Shown here: one piece after another, positions 41,601-48,745 of the stretch | Layout: every line of letters begins with the position of its first letter | How positions within the stretch are numbered: the stretch's first letter is position 1 | DNA from: Erythrocercus mccallii | Lineage: Eukaryota; Chordata; Aves; Passeriformes; Dicruridae | DNA length: 64,000 nt | Direction: 5' to 3' | Assembly (NCBI GenBank): GCA_013397435.1 | Contig: VZRG01000878.1 | Span: forward strand, 121,643 to 185,642 | The notes under the pieces: generated by a model | Told to the model about the DNA's origin: nothing | Database searches by the model: none | The model's input: only the letters and a program-made list of their open reading frames with translations | Position numbers and translations under genes: made by a program

Positions 41601-41751
41601 ATTCTTCCTCCTTCTCCATCCCCGTGGGCATCTGCGGCACGGCCCGGTTGATGGAGACGCAGTCGTTGAGGTCGGGCATGTCCTTGCCGCGGTAGATGGG
41701 CAGCGGTTTGGCGGCGTCTAGCGCCCGGGCGCGGAAGGAGAGTTTGCTCAT
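7502..41751 (-). CDS. EPC2: EPC2, enhancer of polycomb homolog 2 (whole gene, 14 coding exons)
   Basis: EPC2 is a nuclear scaffold subunit of the NuA4/TIP60 histone acetyltransferase complex. Its N-terminal EPcA region is the part that, in yeast Epl1, holds the catalytic core together. The 14 exons join in frame with GT-AG introns to 2421 bp, giving 806 residues plus stop; human EPC2 is about 807. The protein starts MSKLSFRARALDAAKPLPIY and ends TTVAMEVT. The EPcA/EPL1-like region spans roughly residues 1-250. An acidic SSDEDEFPQ stretch ends near residue 379, a basic RRCIGFARRRIGRGGR segment near 458, and a glutamine-rich segment lies near 580-617. The C-terminal E_Pc_C-type region follows. 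EPC1 is excluded because residues that differ between the paralogues (AAKPLPIYRGKDMPDLND, VNYYNRLYKGEF) are those of EPC2. No frameshift or internal stop was found. The start ATG has A at -3. Confidence 0.97.
8130..8190 (+). mobile_element. CR1 LINE 3' end (short)
   Basis: GGTTGGACTTGATGACC followed by AAAGATCTTTTCCAACTT is the extreme 3' end of a sense CR1 copy. Confidence 0.75.
8500..8790 (+). mobile_element. CR1 LINE fragment next to EPC2 exon 13
   Basis: The stretch CTCATGGAAAGGGCTGTGAA to GATTGGACTCTGATTTTG matches the CR1 3' region in sense, though diverged. It ends about 20-30 bp from the exon 13 splice donor and is antisense to EPC2. Confidence 0.7.
8812..9145 (-). CDS. EPC2: EPC2 exon 13, residues 672-782 plus two bases
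   Basis: The exon encodes TSRTLYSTNMALSSSPGIS, then VQLVRTVGHSTTNHLIPALC, VHLNNVSVVSPVNVHINTRT and PKVTPSSAISSIA. The acceptor is TAACAG and the donor GTGAGT. The region is serine- and threonine-rich, as in the vertebrate C-terminus. A CR1 fragment begins about 25-30 bp beyond its donor. Confidence 0.96.
9424..9698 (+). mobile_element. Solo LTR, probably avian ERVL-type
   Basis: A 275-bp element begins TGTCTCAGGCCCC and ends AAGGCATCA, with the TG...CA termini of a retroviral LTR. It contains AATAAA inside TTTAATAAACACCCAC and the CTGGCCTCTGTTCCAGGT motif that I recognise from avian ERVL LTRs. No internal retroviral genes flank it. No clear target-site duplication is visible. Confidence 0.7.
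10375..10492 (+). mobile_element. CR1 LINE 3' fragment
   Basis: GGCACAGGGTGGGATTCCTG and TGTGGTCCCTTCCAACTCAG followed by a degenerate ATTC terminus are typical of one CR1 subfamily, here in sense orientation. Confidence 0.8.
10553..10570. repeat. GTT trinucleotide microsatellite
   Basis: Six TTG units lie in EPC2 intron 12, about 100 bp from exon 12. Confidence 0.9.
10668..10827 (-). CDS. EPC2: EPC2 exon 12, residues 619-671 plus one base
   Basis: The exon encodes GSSTSDCMSKTLDSASAHFA to NNINGVVQPSG. The acceptor is CTGCAG and the donor GTGAGG. The SKTLDSASAHFAASAVV segment is shared with EPC1, while the following APAPGRSEGNKEQ part is variable. Confidence 0.96.
10828..12413 (-). other. 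EPC2: EPC2 intron 11 (1.6 kb)
   Basis: The intron contains the CR1 fragment at about 11070-11415. The rest is AT-rich and unremarkable. Confidence 0.9.
11070..11415 (+). mobile_element. CR1 LINE 3' fragment
   Basis: This is one of the longest CR1 copies here. It runs from GCAGCCTGGAGAGGGAAAGG through GGCTGGACAGGGCTTGGAGC to AAGGTCCCTTCCAACTCAAA in sense orientation. Confidence 0.88.
12414..12550 (-). CDS. EPC2: EPC2 exon 11, residues 573-618 (glutamine-rich)
   Basis: The exon encodes VTGGITEEQFQTHQQQL and a glutamine-rich segment with QRQQLAQLQQKQQSQHSSQQ, ending HPKAQ. The acceptor is CCACAG and the donor GTACTG. Glutamine-rich stretches at this position are usual in EPC proteins and are probably coiled or disordered. 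Confidence 0.96.
12551..16454 (-). other. EPC2: EPC2 intron 10 (3.9 kb)
   Basis: This is AT-rich intronic sequence. I recognise no transposon, RNA gene or extra exon in it. Confidence 0.85.
16455..16798 (-). CDS. EPC2: EPC2 exon 10, residues 458-572 plus one base
   Basis: This is the longest coding exon at 344 bp. It encodes VIMDRISTEHDPVLRQIDPE, a serine-rich stretch (FSSSSQTLDFSS), then RSCRLQCFQPRLLNLQDSDS and LLNTSKNGIS. The acceptor is AATCAG and the donor GTAGGC. It belongs to the C-terminal E_Pc_C-type region. Confidence 0.96.
16899..17044 (-). CDS. EPC2: EPC2 exon 9, residues 410-457 plus two bases
   Basis: The exon encodes PRLDQTNSSYESPELAELDK to RRCIGFARRRIGRGG, followed by a split arginine. 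The acceptor is TCACAG and the donor GTACAG. The strongly basic FARRRIGRGGR motif is a signature of the family. Confidence 0.96.
17045..17541 (-). other. EPC2: EPC2 intron 8 (497 bp)
   Basis: The intron lies between exons 8 and 9. Nothing further was recognised. Confidence 0.9.
17542..17631 (-). CDS. EPC2: EPC2 exon 8, residues 380-409
   Basis: This 30-codon exon encodes VPSPVSEAEEENDPDGP and CAFRRRAGCQYYA. It is bounded by the acceptor TCTAG and the donor GTAAGT. It has no ATG of its own and is easily missed; it was found by reading through from exon 7 to exon 9. The CAFRRRAGCQYYA motif is conserved between EPC1 and EPC2. Confidence 0.95.
17870..18058 (-). CDS. EPC2: EPC2 exon 7, residues 317-379
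   Basis: The exon encodes HPHHSSLKEEVSDVVRQKKK to the acidic end YDFHSSDEDEFPQ. It is 63 codons, phase 0 at both ends. The acceptor is GAGCAG and the donor GTAACC. The centre (LECVVTPQPLAEPLPVL) is proline-rich and probably disordered. Confidence 0.96.
18059..18982 (-). other. EPC2: EPC2 intron 6 (924 bp)
   Basis: The intron lies between exons 6 and 7. I see no repeat or RNA gene in it. Confidence 0.9.
18983..19115 (-). CDS. EPC2: EPC2 exon 6, residues 272-316
   Basis: The exon encodes YHLGDYGGEILNEVKLN to HHKVQECKVK after completing a split arginine. The acceptor is TTTCAG and the donor GTAAGA. The middle part (PEKEMGTTPSSLHNG) differs from the human sequence I remember, as expected for a linker. 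Confidence 0.96.
19323..19471 (-). CDS. EPC2: EPC2 exon 5, residues 223-271 plus two bases
   Basis: The exon encodes NRKNDEASYEKMLKLRREF to LHLTLEVVEK. The acceptor is CAACAG and the donor GTAATT, ending in phase 2. The many charged residues with heptad-like leucines suggest a helical segment. Confidence 0.96.
19472..20084 (-). other. EPC2: EPC2 intron 4 (613 bp)
   Basis: The intron has consensus-type ends (GTGACT...CAACAG). Nothing else was recognised in it. Confidence 0.9.
20085..20291 (-). CDS. EPC2: EPC2 exon 4, residues 154-222
   Basis: The exon encodes LVTLQEAKLLLNEDDYLIKA to RRRTEKMQTRK, 69 codons in phase 0 at both ends. The acceptor is CTGCAG and the donor GTGACT. The segment VRKRNRKNCRG-like, here VRKRKNCRGPSLIP, is a conserved basic part of enhancer of polycomb proteins. 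Confidence 0.97.
20292..22568 (-). other. EPC2: EPC2 intron 3 (2.3 kb)
   Basis: This is AT-rich intronic sequence without a recognisable repeat or exon. Confidence 0.9.
22569..22714 (-). CDS. EPC2: EPC2 exon 3, residues 105-153
   Basis: The exon encodes PFNLDNEQPDYDMDSEDETL and the segment ending DRLEKASSSQ. The acceptor is TTCCAG and the donor GTATGG. The first codon (proline) is split with exon 2, and the exon ends in phase 0. It carries an acidic patch (DYDMDSEDE) in the EPcA region. Confidence 0.97.
25571..26045. repeat. ~73-bp tandem repeat interrupted by an assembly gap
   Basis: The unit CCAGTGATCCCACCTGGGAA through TCTCCAGGAATGCTCAG and TCGCTGGTTTGCT to GCTGCAGACACAACATC recurs before and after a run of N (25665-25939). 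Spacing is 73 bp before the gap and 80 bp after it, where the copy has a small insertion. The gap therefore falls inside a minisatellite of unknown real length. Confidence 0.9.
25665..25939. other. Assembly gap (275 N)
   Basis: The bases are undetermined. The flanks are copies of the same tandem repeat, so repeat collapse or unresolved copy number is the likely cause. Confidence 1.
28281..28440 (-). CDS. EPC2: EPC2 exon 2, residues 52-104 plus one base
   Basis: The exon encodes EHHLQRAISAQQVFREKKES and the segment ending QFIHIQ. The acceptor is CTTGCAG and the donor GTGAG, leaving phase 1. It is the second part of the EPcA region and is separated from exon 1 by 13.2 kb. Confidence 0.97.
29572..29600. 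repeat. AC dinucleotide microsatellite
   Basis: About 14 uninterrupted AC units lie in EPC2 intron 1. Stop-free frames across it are artefacts. Confidence 0.95.
31428..31590 (-). mobile_element. CR1 LINE fragment
   Basis: TGGAATCCCAGAATAGTCTG and GCCCCTGCCATGAGCAGGGA are the reverse-complemented CR1 3' end. The copy is diverged. Confidence 0.75.
33014..33112 (+). mobile_element. CR1 LINE 3' end
   Basis: AGCAGCCTGGGACAGTGGGA to CCTTCCAACCCAAACCAGTC is a short CR1 3' end in sense orientation. Confidence 0.82.
40980..41350. repeat. Degenerate GC-rich minisatellite in EPC2 intron 1
   Basis: Short units related to GCTCCGGCACCCCGAG and CCGCTCCGCCACCCCGCTC recur many times with substitutions and length changes. 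Because the units lack stop codons, long overlapping open frames appear on both strands here and are not genes. Confidence 0.75.
41412..41421 (+). promoter_or_regulatory. YY1-like motif in intron 1
   Basis: AAGATGGCGG on the plus strand matches the core of the known YY1 consensus. It lies about 180 bp downstream of exon 1 in the sense of EPC2 transcription, within the CpG island. Occupancy is inferred only. Confidence 0.55.
41599..41751 (-). CDS. EPC2: EPC2 exon 1 (coding part), residues 1-51
   Basis: The exon encodes MSKLSFRARALDAAKPLPIY onwards to MPTGMEKEEES. It ends in phase 0 at TCG, followed by the donor GTAAGG. The ATG at 41749-41751 sits in a favourable context (ACA before ATG). The exon lies inside the CpG island. 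Confidence 0.97.
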
Positions 41752-41979
41752 TGTCTCCCCCTCACAATAACACCCCGGGGCCGGGCGGGCGGGGGGGGGG
41801 GGGCCTTCAGTGCGGCCTCGCCGCCGCCTCCCAGCCGCTCCCGCGCCGCGCCCGCGCCACCATGGAGGGTCCCGCCGCTCCGGCGCAGCTCCCGGCGGGG
41901 CCGCCCGTAGCCCGCAGCGCACGCCCCGCAGCCCTAGATCCGCGCCGGGCTCGCTCGGTCCGCTCCCTGCGCCATGGCA

Positions 41980-41989
41980 AACATGGCGG
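41980..41989 (+). promoter_or_regulatory. YY1-like motif upstream of the EPC2 start codon
   Basis: AACATGGCGG on the plus strand fits the YY1 core (AANATGGCGG). It lies about 230 bp upstream of the EPC2 ATG, in the likely 5' UTR or core promoter, with the same orientation as the intron 1 copy. Confidence 0.5.
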
Positions 41990-42139
41990 ACATTAGCCAC
42001 AGCCGCTCGGCCCTCCCGGCAGCCCGCGCGGCGGGAGCGGCGCTGCGCGCGCAGCCGAGGGCGGGAGGCTGAGGGAGCCTCAGGGAGCCTGAGGGGGGCG
42101 GCGGGAGCGGGGAGAGCGGAGCGCACCGAGCGTCCCGAG

Positions 42140-42660
42140 TGAGCGCGCTGTGTCCCCGCGGTTGTCCCTGGTGCGTCCCCTCCGGGTGCCCGCAGTGTCC
42201 CTACAAAGCTCCGACAGTGTGCCCACAATATTCCCGCAGTGCCTCCGCTGTGTCCCCACTGTCTCTCTGCCGTGCCCTCACAGGGTACCCACAGTGTCCG
42301 CACTCTCTCTCTCCACAGTGTCCCAAGAGTCTTTTCCCAATGTCTCCTCACTATGATCCCCACAGTGTCCCGGCTGGGTCTTCACTGTCTCATCACAGTG
42401 TCCCCACAAAGTCCCCTCCATGTCCCCCATAGTGTCCCCACTGTGTGCCGCATTGTCCCTGCCGTGTCCCCGTAGTGTCCTCCCTGTCTTCTCCACAGTG
42501 TCCTCACCGTTTCCTCGACAGCATCCACACCGTGTCTACGCAATGTTCCTGTGTTGTCCCCTCAGAATCCTCGCAGTGTCCCCACAATGTCCCCACACTG
42601 TCCCCACAGTGTCCCCAGTGTCTCCCTGCCATGTCCCCCCAGTGTCCCCACTCTGGACAA
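42140..42660. repeat. Degenerate minisatellite upstream of EPC2 (TGTCCCCACAG family)
   Basis: About 500 bp consist of imperfect repeats of a 10-11 base unit close to TGTCCCCACAG, with AGTGTCCCCA recurring dozens of times in variants. It begins exactly where the CpG island ends. Array order and copy number may be unreliable in assembly. Confidence 0.85.
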
Positions 42661-42805
42661 AGCCGTGAGTTTGTCTCCTCAGCGTGTTGGTCAATGTGGG
42701 ATTAAAGGGTTCCAGCCATGAGAACATCAGGAGGGTTGACACAAACCGACGCTTCAGACACAAACTTGTTCCTGCACAAGTATTTTAATTTTTTTTTTTT
42801 AGCAG

Positions 42806-43210
42806 AATCACAAAATACTTAGGGTTGGAAGGGACTTCTGTAGATCATCCAGTGCAACCAAGGATCACCTGAAGCAGGTGGGTTTGGAATGACCCTGGAG
42901 ACACCACACTCTCCTTGGGAGCCTGTTCCCATCCTCTGCCTCCCTCATGGAAAATTCTTCCTCCTGCTGAGGTGGAACTCCTCGTGTTTTAGTTTACTAA
43001 ACTCCTTCATCACTCCTTCCATCAAGGGCAATGCCCTGCAACTTGGAATTTAGTAATCCCAAATTCTCACTTGGACAAAGCCCCAGTCCTCTGCCCGTCC
43101 AGAGTTTCCTGCATGAATTGACCTTAGTCTGCAAAATCCTTCATCAAAGACCCTTAGTACCTCAAATATCTCTGCACTTCCATTTTATTTTGACACCCTG
43201 AGACCAAGCT
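42806..43210 (-). mobile_element. CR1 LINE fragment
   Basis: AGGGTTGGAAGGGACTTCTG, GATCATCCAGTGCAACCAAG and GAGCCTGTTCCCATCCTCTG match the complement of a CR1 3' region. The copy extends towards 43210 with increasing divergence and starts next to a T-rich tract. Confidence 0.82.
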
Positions 43211-43491
43211 TCTCTCACCTCCACCTTAGAGCTCTCACAGGAGTTGTCAGTGTCACCTTCTGAAATAAACAGAAACTCTTACTCAAAACTTCACTGCTTG
43301 GATCACTGTGCCAACTGTACCTAATTCCCATTTTTTTAAATTAGAAAAAGAATAGGTTCAGTCTCTGAATTGCTTTTTATTTTTAGTTACCTGTTGTGTT
43401 TTTTATTCATGTGGTTTTGTATAGCAAATACAACTGCTGTACGTGACAAACACATGATTTACAAAATGAAGAATAAAGAAATGTGTCAGCC

Positions 43492-43519
43492 AGAGAGAGA
43501 GAGAGGGAGAGAGGGAGAA
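43492..43519. repeat. GA-rich microsatellite
   Basis: AGAGAGAGAGAGAGGGAGAG and a short extension form a purine-only tract in the intergenic region. Confidence 0.9.
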
Positions 43520-46500
43520 GATGAAACAAGCGCAGGAATACACAGGAGGGAAAAAAAAGCAGGAAGAACATTGTGTTCATCAGCCACAGAGCCAAATTAG
43601 CTTGGGAAAGAGATCTGGAAATTATATTAACTACTGCCACGAATGCATCAGGTAAGTGTTCAGTCATGTGAGCAAATGGAGCTTTGAAAATACGAGAAAA
43701 GGAACAGAGAACAAAACTGTGATAGACTGCACTTATTTATAATTCCCTTAGAGTATTTTTATTCCATAAAATAGACAATTCTTGCCTTGGATTAGAATCA
43801 ACAGGTAAATATTTTAAATTTGTATGGTTTAGCTTAGCATTTATAATTCAGCACCGTTTTAGAAGCAGCCAAACTTCCCACACCCCAAAGGGGTTTGGTG
43901 GCCCTAAAGCGATTCCGGATTGGCAGCAGGGTTGGCATTTCACAGGGCGATTGTGACACCCTCCTGCATCAGCTGTGTTTTCCACCTGGATGCCATCACC
44001 CAGCTGCACAGGTGACATCCCTGGGACAGGAACAGGCAGTTCCTCCTCAGGTACTTCCTCCAGCAGTTAAAAGACACCACGACATTCCTCTTTCTCCTCC
44101 TGCAAGAAACAGGCATTTTACACACTGCTGGAAGACTTTTTCCACCTTTCAGGCAGCACAGCTGAACAATAGATAATAACAACCTTTTCCCTTTGTGTGC
44201 GTGTTCTGCTCTTTTCCACTGCTTAAATTAAAAAAAAAAAGTACAAAAATGAAACATATTTACCCTCCAGGTAGCTCTTAGTCCTAAACTCATCCCATTA
44301 TTTTATTTCTACAAGCAATGCAATTTTTTTTAAATGATGCCCTGTAGGATACAGAAGGGTTTTTTTATGTAGTCAAAAAAGCCATTGCACAGAGCTGAAT
44401 GTGGGCAGAACTAAAGTTTCAGCTTACATTAGTTTAGCTTTAAGCCAGAACCATCCATTTTTTAAGCACATAATCTGATCTCTTTCTCTTGTAAAATATT
44501 ATAGGTTTTCTGAAGAGTTGTAGCTGTAAAAAAATTATGAGCTGTAACTCACCTGTAGATAAAATAATCTACTTTTCATGCACAAATCAAGGAAACAACG
44601 TCTCAAATGAAATAATTTGTTCAATAGTTGTATTATGACCCATCTTCAGAGAGGTAGTGGAATAGAATATGCATGTTTGAACACTGGACGGACCAAAAAT
44701 CCTCAAATTTTATTTAAACATATATATCAGTGGAAATGTCAGAGCTGTATAGGCTTGGGGGCTTTGTCACATCCTTGCTTTTGCTTCTGCTTCTCCATAG
44801 TGACATTTAACACAAGGAATCCTTGTTCTCACCATAGCTGCTTAAAGCCTGGGATATTTCTGGAGTTCTTTTTTACAGATTTATCCTGTTTGTTGGTTTG
44901 GTTTGTTTTTTTTCTAATACTTCCTATCTCACTGCATTAATCTTCTCCAAGCAGAAGCATCACTTCTGGATGATTATCTCAGTCTGCATTATTGCAACAT
45001 GATCCAGCAGGAGCAGGTACTATTTCTTTACTCTGTGTGTTGTTACCTTCTAAGTACAAAAAAAAAAAAAAAATCTCAAAGAGTGCGGAAACGGAGTTTC
45101 CAGGAGTGATAATGGCTCCTGCCAGAGCACAGTGCTGAGTGCCCAAAACCTTCATTCAAGGTGTTAAAAGAGAGCTGGAATTTTTAGGGTGCTGATGATC
45201 TGCCTGAAAATACACACAAATAATCAAGAAGTGTGCAAAGAATCCTTTTCTGCAGCGTGCCAGCTGCAGGCTCAGAAGGTGCAAGTAGGAAAGTGATGCT
45301 GACAATCCACATCACCAAACATTCCCGCTGTCGCTGCTCCTGCTGTTGTAAATCCCAGATTCCAGCTCTTTGCAGAGGGGTTTGAGCTCATGTTTAAGCG
45401 AATCCTCACTAGAAGGAAGCCTGAAAGTATCCAGGAGCTGGCTTAGTAACTCCTGCACAAGGGAAAGTGCTGAGCTTTCCAGGAGATCCATGAATGGACT
45501 AGGGGAGTCTTTTTAAAGGTTATGAAGTCCTTCTTTCTCCCTGTGTCTGAGAACTCTGATTGAAGTGAAAGGAACCTCTGTCCTATTCATTTCAAAGGGG
45601 GTTTTGTCAGGAAAAAAGAGCTTGATCAAAGTAGCCAGCAAGCATGCTTAGTGCCTAATGCTCAGAGTTAATGTATCATTCCCAACCATTTCTATTTCCA
45701 ATTATTGCAAGGGTTTAGGGAACTGGCAGCCTGTGCATTTTCCCCTCAAAGGTCACCCAAACCTATCAACCAAACCCTGAAATCCAGTATGGAATATCTT
45801 CCTGGGAGATTTAAAGAGAATGAAAATCATAAAAGTTGAAAATGGAGTTAAAATCTCAAGCCCAACGCCAAACAAAACGAAATAAAAGGGCAGCTATGAA
45901 AATAGCAGATTCCCCAAATTACAGCAGGAAGGGACAATGATGAAAAGCAGCAGGAAGCTCCTGATTTGAGAGTTTTATATCAAAATTATTTGTGGCAAGA
46001 AATAGGTTGAAAATGAAAGGCAATTGTGCTTTGTGTGTGGAGGTTACCACAGGCACCGGGAGCTCTTTAAAGGAACCTGCTGCAGCTGTTTCCTGTGGTA
46101 TAAAATCTTGGATTCCGACTCAAAAGATAAATCTACTCTTGACTGGGCTCTTTTACAACCCAACAAGTGGGTTAACAATAATGCAGATATGAAACCAGAG
46201 GAATTTGGTTTGGAATTATCAGGTAAAACCATTGGGCACCTGCAGGAGTGAAACTGAAACCCCCAGAAATCTGGGGGTTTAGCACCAGGAAAAAGGTAAC
46301 TTTACAATGCAGTGACCAGTGAAGAAAATAATGGTTACGATTGGAACTAGAAAAGTGTTGTTAAAATCAGTATGTAATAAGGATGGCATTTGTGCCCTTT
46401 CACTTTGGAAAATAAGAGTAGAGAGATTTAATCAACTGTTACTTAGAAAAACATAGCAGAGAAAAATCATGAAAACCAAGTTTACAAATGTATGCAAATC

Positions 46501-46845
46501 TGTCCCAAAATCTCACACCTCCGAAGGCAAACACAAGGTAATTCTTTTTAATCAGTGTGTTTTGATGAGCTGGGAGCTCCCCAGTTTGTGTTAAAAAATT
46601 AAAGCAATCCCCATCCTGCAATTAAAATATCAATAAAGTAAGACTCATGGAGCATTGAAAACTGTTTTTATTTTTATTCAGATTTCAGAAGCCAGACTTG
46701 CCATAAAGGGGACTGGAAAACTCTGTCCCAGAGGTAAGAGATGCTCCTTTTCCTCCTCAGAGCTCTGTAGTTCTGCTGGATTTTAGCACAAGGGTAGAAG
46801 TGGGGCTGCTTTCTAAAAATAAATTTTCAGGCAACTGTAAAATCA

Positions 46846-46950
46846 TAAAATCACAGAATCCCAGAATGGTTTGGGTTGGAAGGGACCTTAAAGGTCATCT
46901 AATTCCAACCTCATTCCATGGGCTGGAACACCTTTCACCAGATAGGAACA
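46846..46950 (-). mobile_element. CR1 LINE 3' end
   Basis: CACAGAATCCCAGAATGGTT then GGGTTGGAAGGGACCTTAAA is a nearly canonical CR1 3' terminus in reverse orientation, suggesting a fairly young or well-preserved copy. Confidence 0.92.
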
Positions 46951-48083
46951 AGAAATTAGGAAATACACCAAGTGTACCTTTTATAAAAATAAAACCCACC
47001 TAAAAGCTCACCTACAAAACCCCAACAAACCCTCCTTGACAATTGCTGTCTTCTGGATTAATGGCCTGGATATTACAATTTTTCTTTCTGATTCATAATG
47101 GCAACATTTTCCCTGCCCACCTTGCTCTGAGGTTGATGTCATTGCTTTGTGCTGATCTGGAGTGGCAGCACTCACCAGAGTGGGAATGTTTAATGTTCCA
47201 TGCAGAGAGAACCCTGAAAACCCCCAAAATCTCCCCAGCTGGGCTGGAACCATTGTGAGAAGCATTTCCTGCTGTGCAGAAATAACCCAGCTCTGCTCCT
47301 GGAAGCAATTCCCCTGTCCCCAATTGCTGGTGCCAATTGAAGTCAGGGGATGTTTCCCTAGAAAGGAGGATTTCACTTTTATCTGACTGCGATGCAAATC
47401 AGAGAGAAGCTTCTTGTCACTTGTGTGGGAGCAGGGTCAGCGTGTGCTCCTGCGAAATGGGGCTGAAAACCTCCACAGCAAAACCAGAATCTCTCAGCGA
47501 CGTTGCTGTGCATCAAGAAACACAAATATTTGCTGGGCTGCAAGAAGAGTCAAAAGGAAAATGAAAGTGTTTCGTTGGCAGTGAGGAGTGGGGACAATGT
47601 TTGCAGTGCTCTGTGCACACATTTGTAATAACAAAAGGAAGTTTGGAGCTGTCGTGGGGAGTTATGCAATCAACATGCAGATTTAAAGATGTATTCAAGC
47701 TTCACTTTGCTGTGCTTCCTTGTCAAAGGGTTTTTTTAAGAAAATAGTATAAAAAAAGACACTTCCACTGTGCAGACATCAGTCACAGCAAAGCTGATGC
47801 AGTATTCCAACTTCCAAATTGCCATTCATCCCCGTTCATTGAGATCTGCTGCTCCAGGTACAACCAGACCTCTGAGGAGCTGCTGCAGGAGAGTCACGCC
47901 TTTACAGCAGCTCCTGCTTTCCTCAGGAACGCTGGGAGCCCTGCTCAGCTCGGGAATTTCATCTCAAATAAAGACTCCACAATGAAAAGAGGGGACAGCT
48001 TTGTCCCTTGGCACATCCAGCTACTTCACTCTTGTGCCTTTGGTTAAAATCTTGGTGGAAGGGGGAGCAGTGAGTTTGTTTTG

Positions 48084-48270
48084 GAAGCTGGAGAAGGACT
48101 TTGGATGAAGGCCTGGAGGGACAGGACACAGGGAATGGCTTCCCACTGCCAGAGGGCAGGGCTGGGGGGACATTGGGAAGGAATTGTTCCCTGGGAGGGT
48201 GGGGAGGCCCTGGCAGAGAAGCTGCCCAGAGAAGCTGTGCCTGCCCCACCCCTGGAATTGTGTGTTCCTT
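48084..48270 (+). mobile_element. CR1 LINE fragment
   Basis: GACAGGACACAGGGAATGGC and GGTGGGGAGGCCCTGGCAGA followed by AGCTGTGCCTGCC match the sense CR1 3' region. Confidence 0.8.
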
Positions 48271-48534
48271 GTGTCCCAGGGCAGTGACAGAGCAGGAGCT
48301 GCTCATAATATTCCTCTGAACTTCACTAAGGAAAAAAGGAAGAAGAGAGGGAAAAGTGGGAACTGAATTGTGGCCATGGGGTAGAGCAGACAGGGCAAGA
48401 GGGCACTGATGAAAGTGAGGGAATGGTGATTCCTTTGAGTCAGTTTTCACTTGTGAGCCTTGGAAGCTTGAAAATGAAAATGATGGATTACTCAAGGTAG
48501 CGACAGGATGAGAAGACAAGATTTTAAGCTGTGC

Positions 48535-48745
48535 CAGGGGAGGTTTAGCTGGACACGAGGAGGAATTTCTTCACAGGAAGGATGATTGGACATTGGAAGG
48601 AGCTGCCCGAGGAGGTTTGGAGTTCCCATCCCTGGAGGTGTTAAGGAAAGGTGGATGTGACAGCTGACAAGGTGGCGATCAGTCAGAGGTTGGACTCAGT
48701 GATCTCAGAGATCTTTTCCAATCAAATTGATGGTGTGATTCTGGA
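48535..48745 (+). mobile_element. CR1 LINE 3' fragment
   Basis: GGACACGAGGAGGAATTTCT, GGAGTTCCCATCCCTGGAGG and GGTTGGACTCAGTGATCTCA read as a sense CR1 3' end from another subfamily. Confidence 0.85.

Larger units (their letters stand above)
40690..42140 (-). promoter_or_regulatory. EPC2: EPC2 CpG-island promoter
   Basis: CpG density rises sharply from about 40.7 kb, peaks around exon 1 (41.3-42.1 kb) and falls off after 42.14 kb. The region surrounds the EPC2 start codon and contains GC-box-like tracts (GGGCGGGCGGG near 41783) and two YY1-like motifs. I see no TATA box. CpG islands of this kind are normally the TATA-less, often bidirectional, promoters of widely expressed genes. The exact transcription start is not visible. 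Confidence 0.85.

Noticed and set aside
41155..41721. Plus-strand frames of 175-188 codons opposite EPC2 exon 1
   Set aside because: They are arginine/proline/alanine-rich translations of GC-rich minisatellite and of the antisense of exon 1, with no family resemblance.
42139..42668. Overlapping plus-strand frames rich in Cys-Pro-Ser-Val
   Set aside because: They are produced by the TGTCCCCACAG repeat, which lacks stop codons in several frames.
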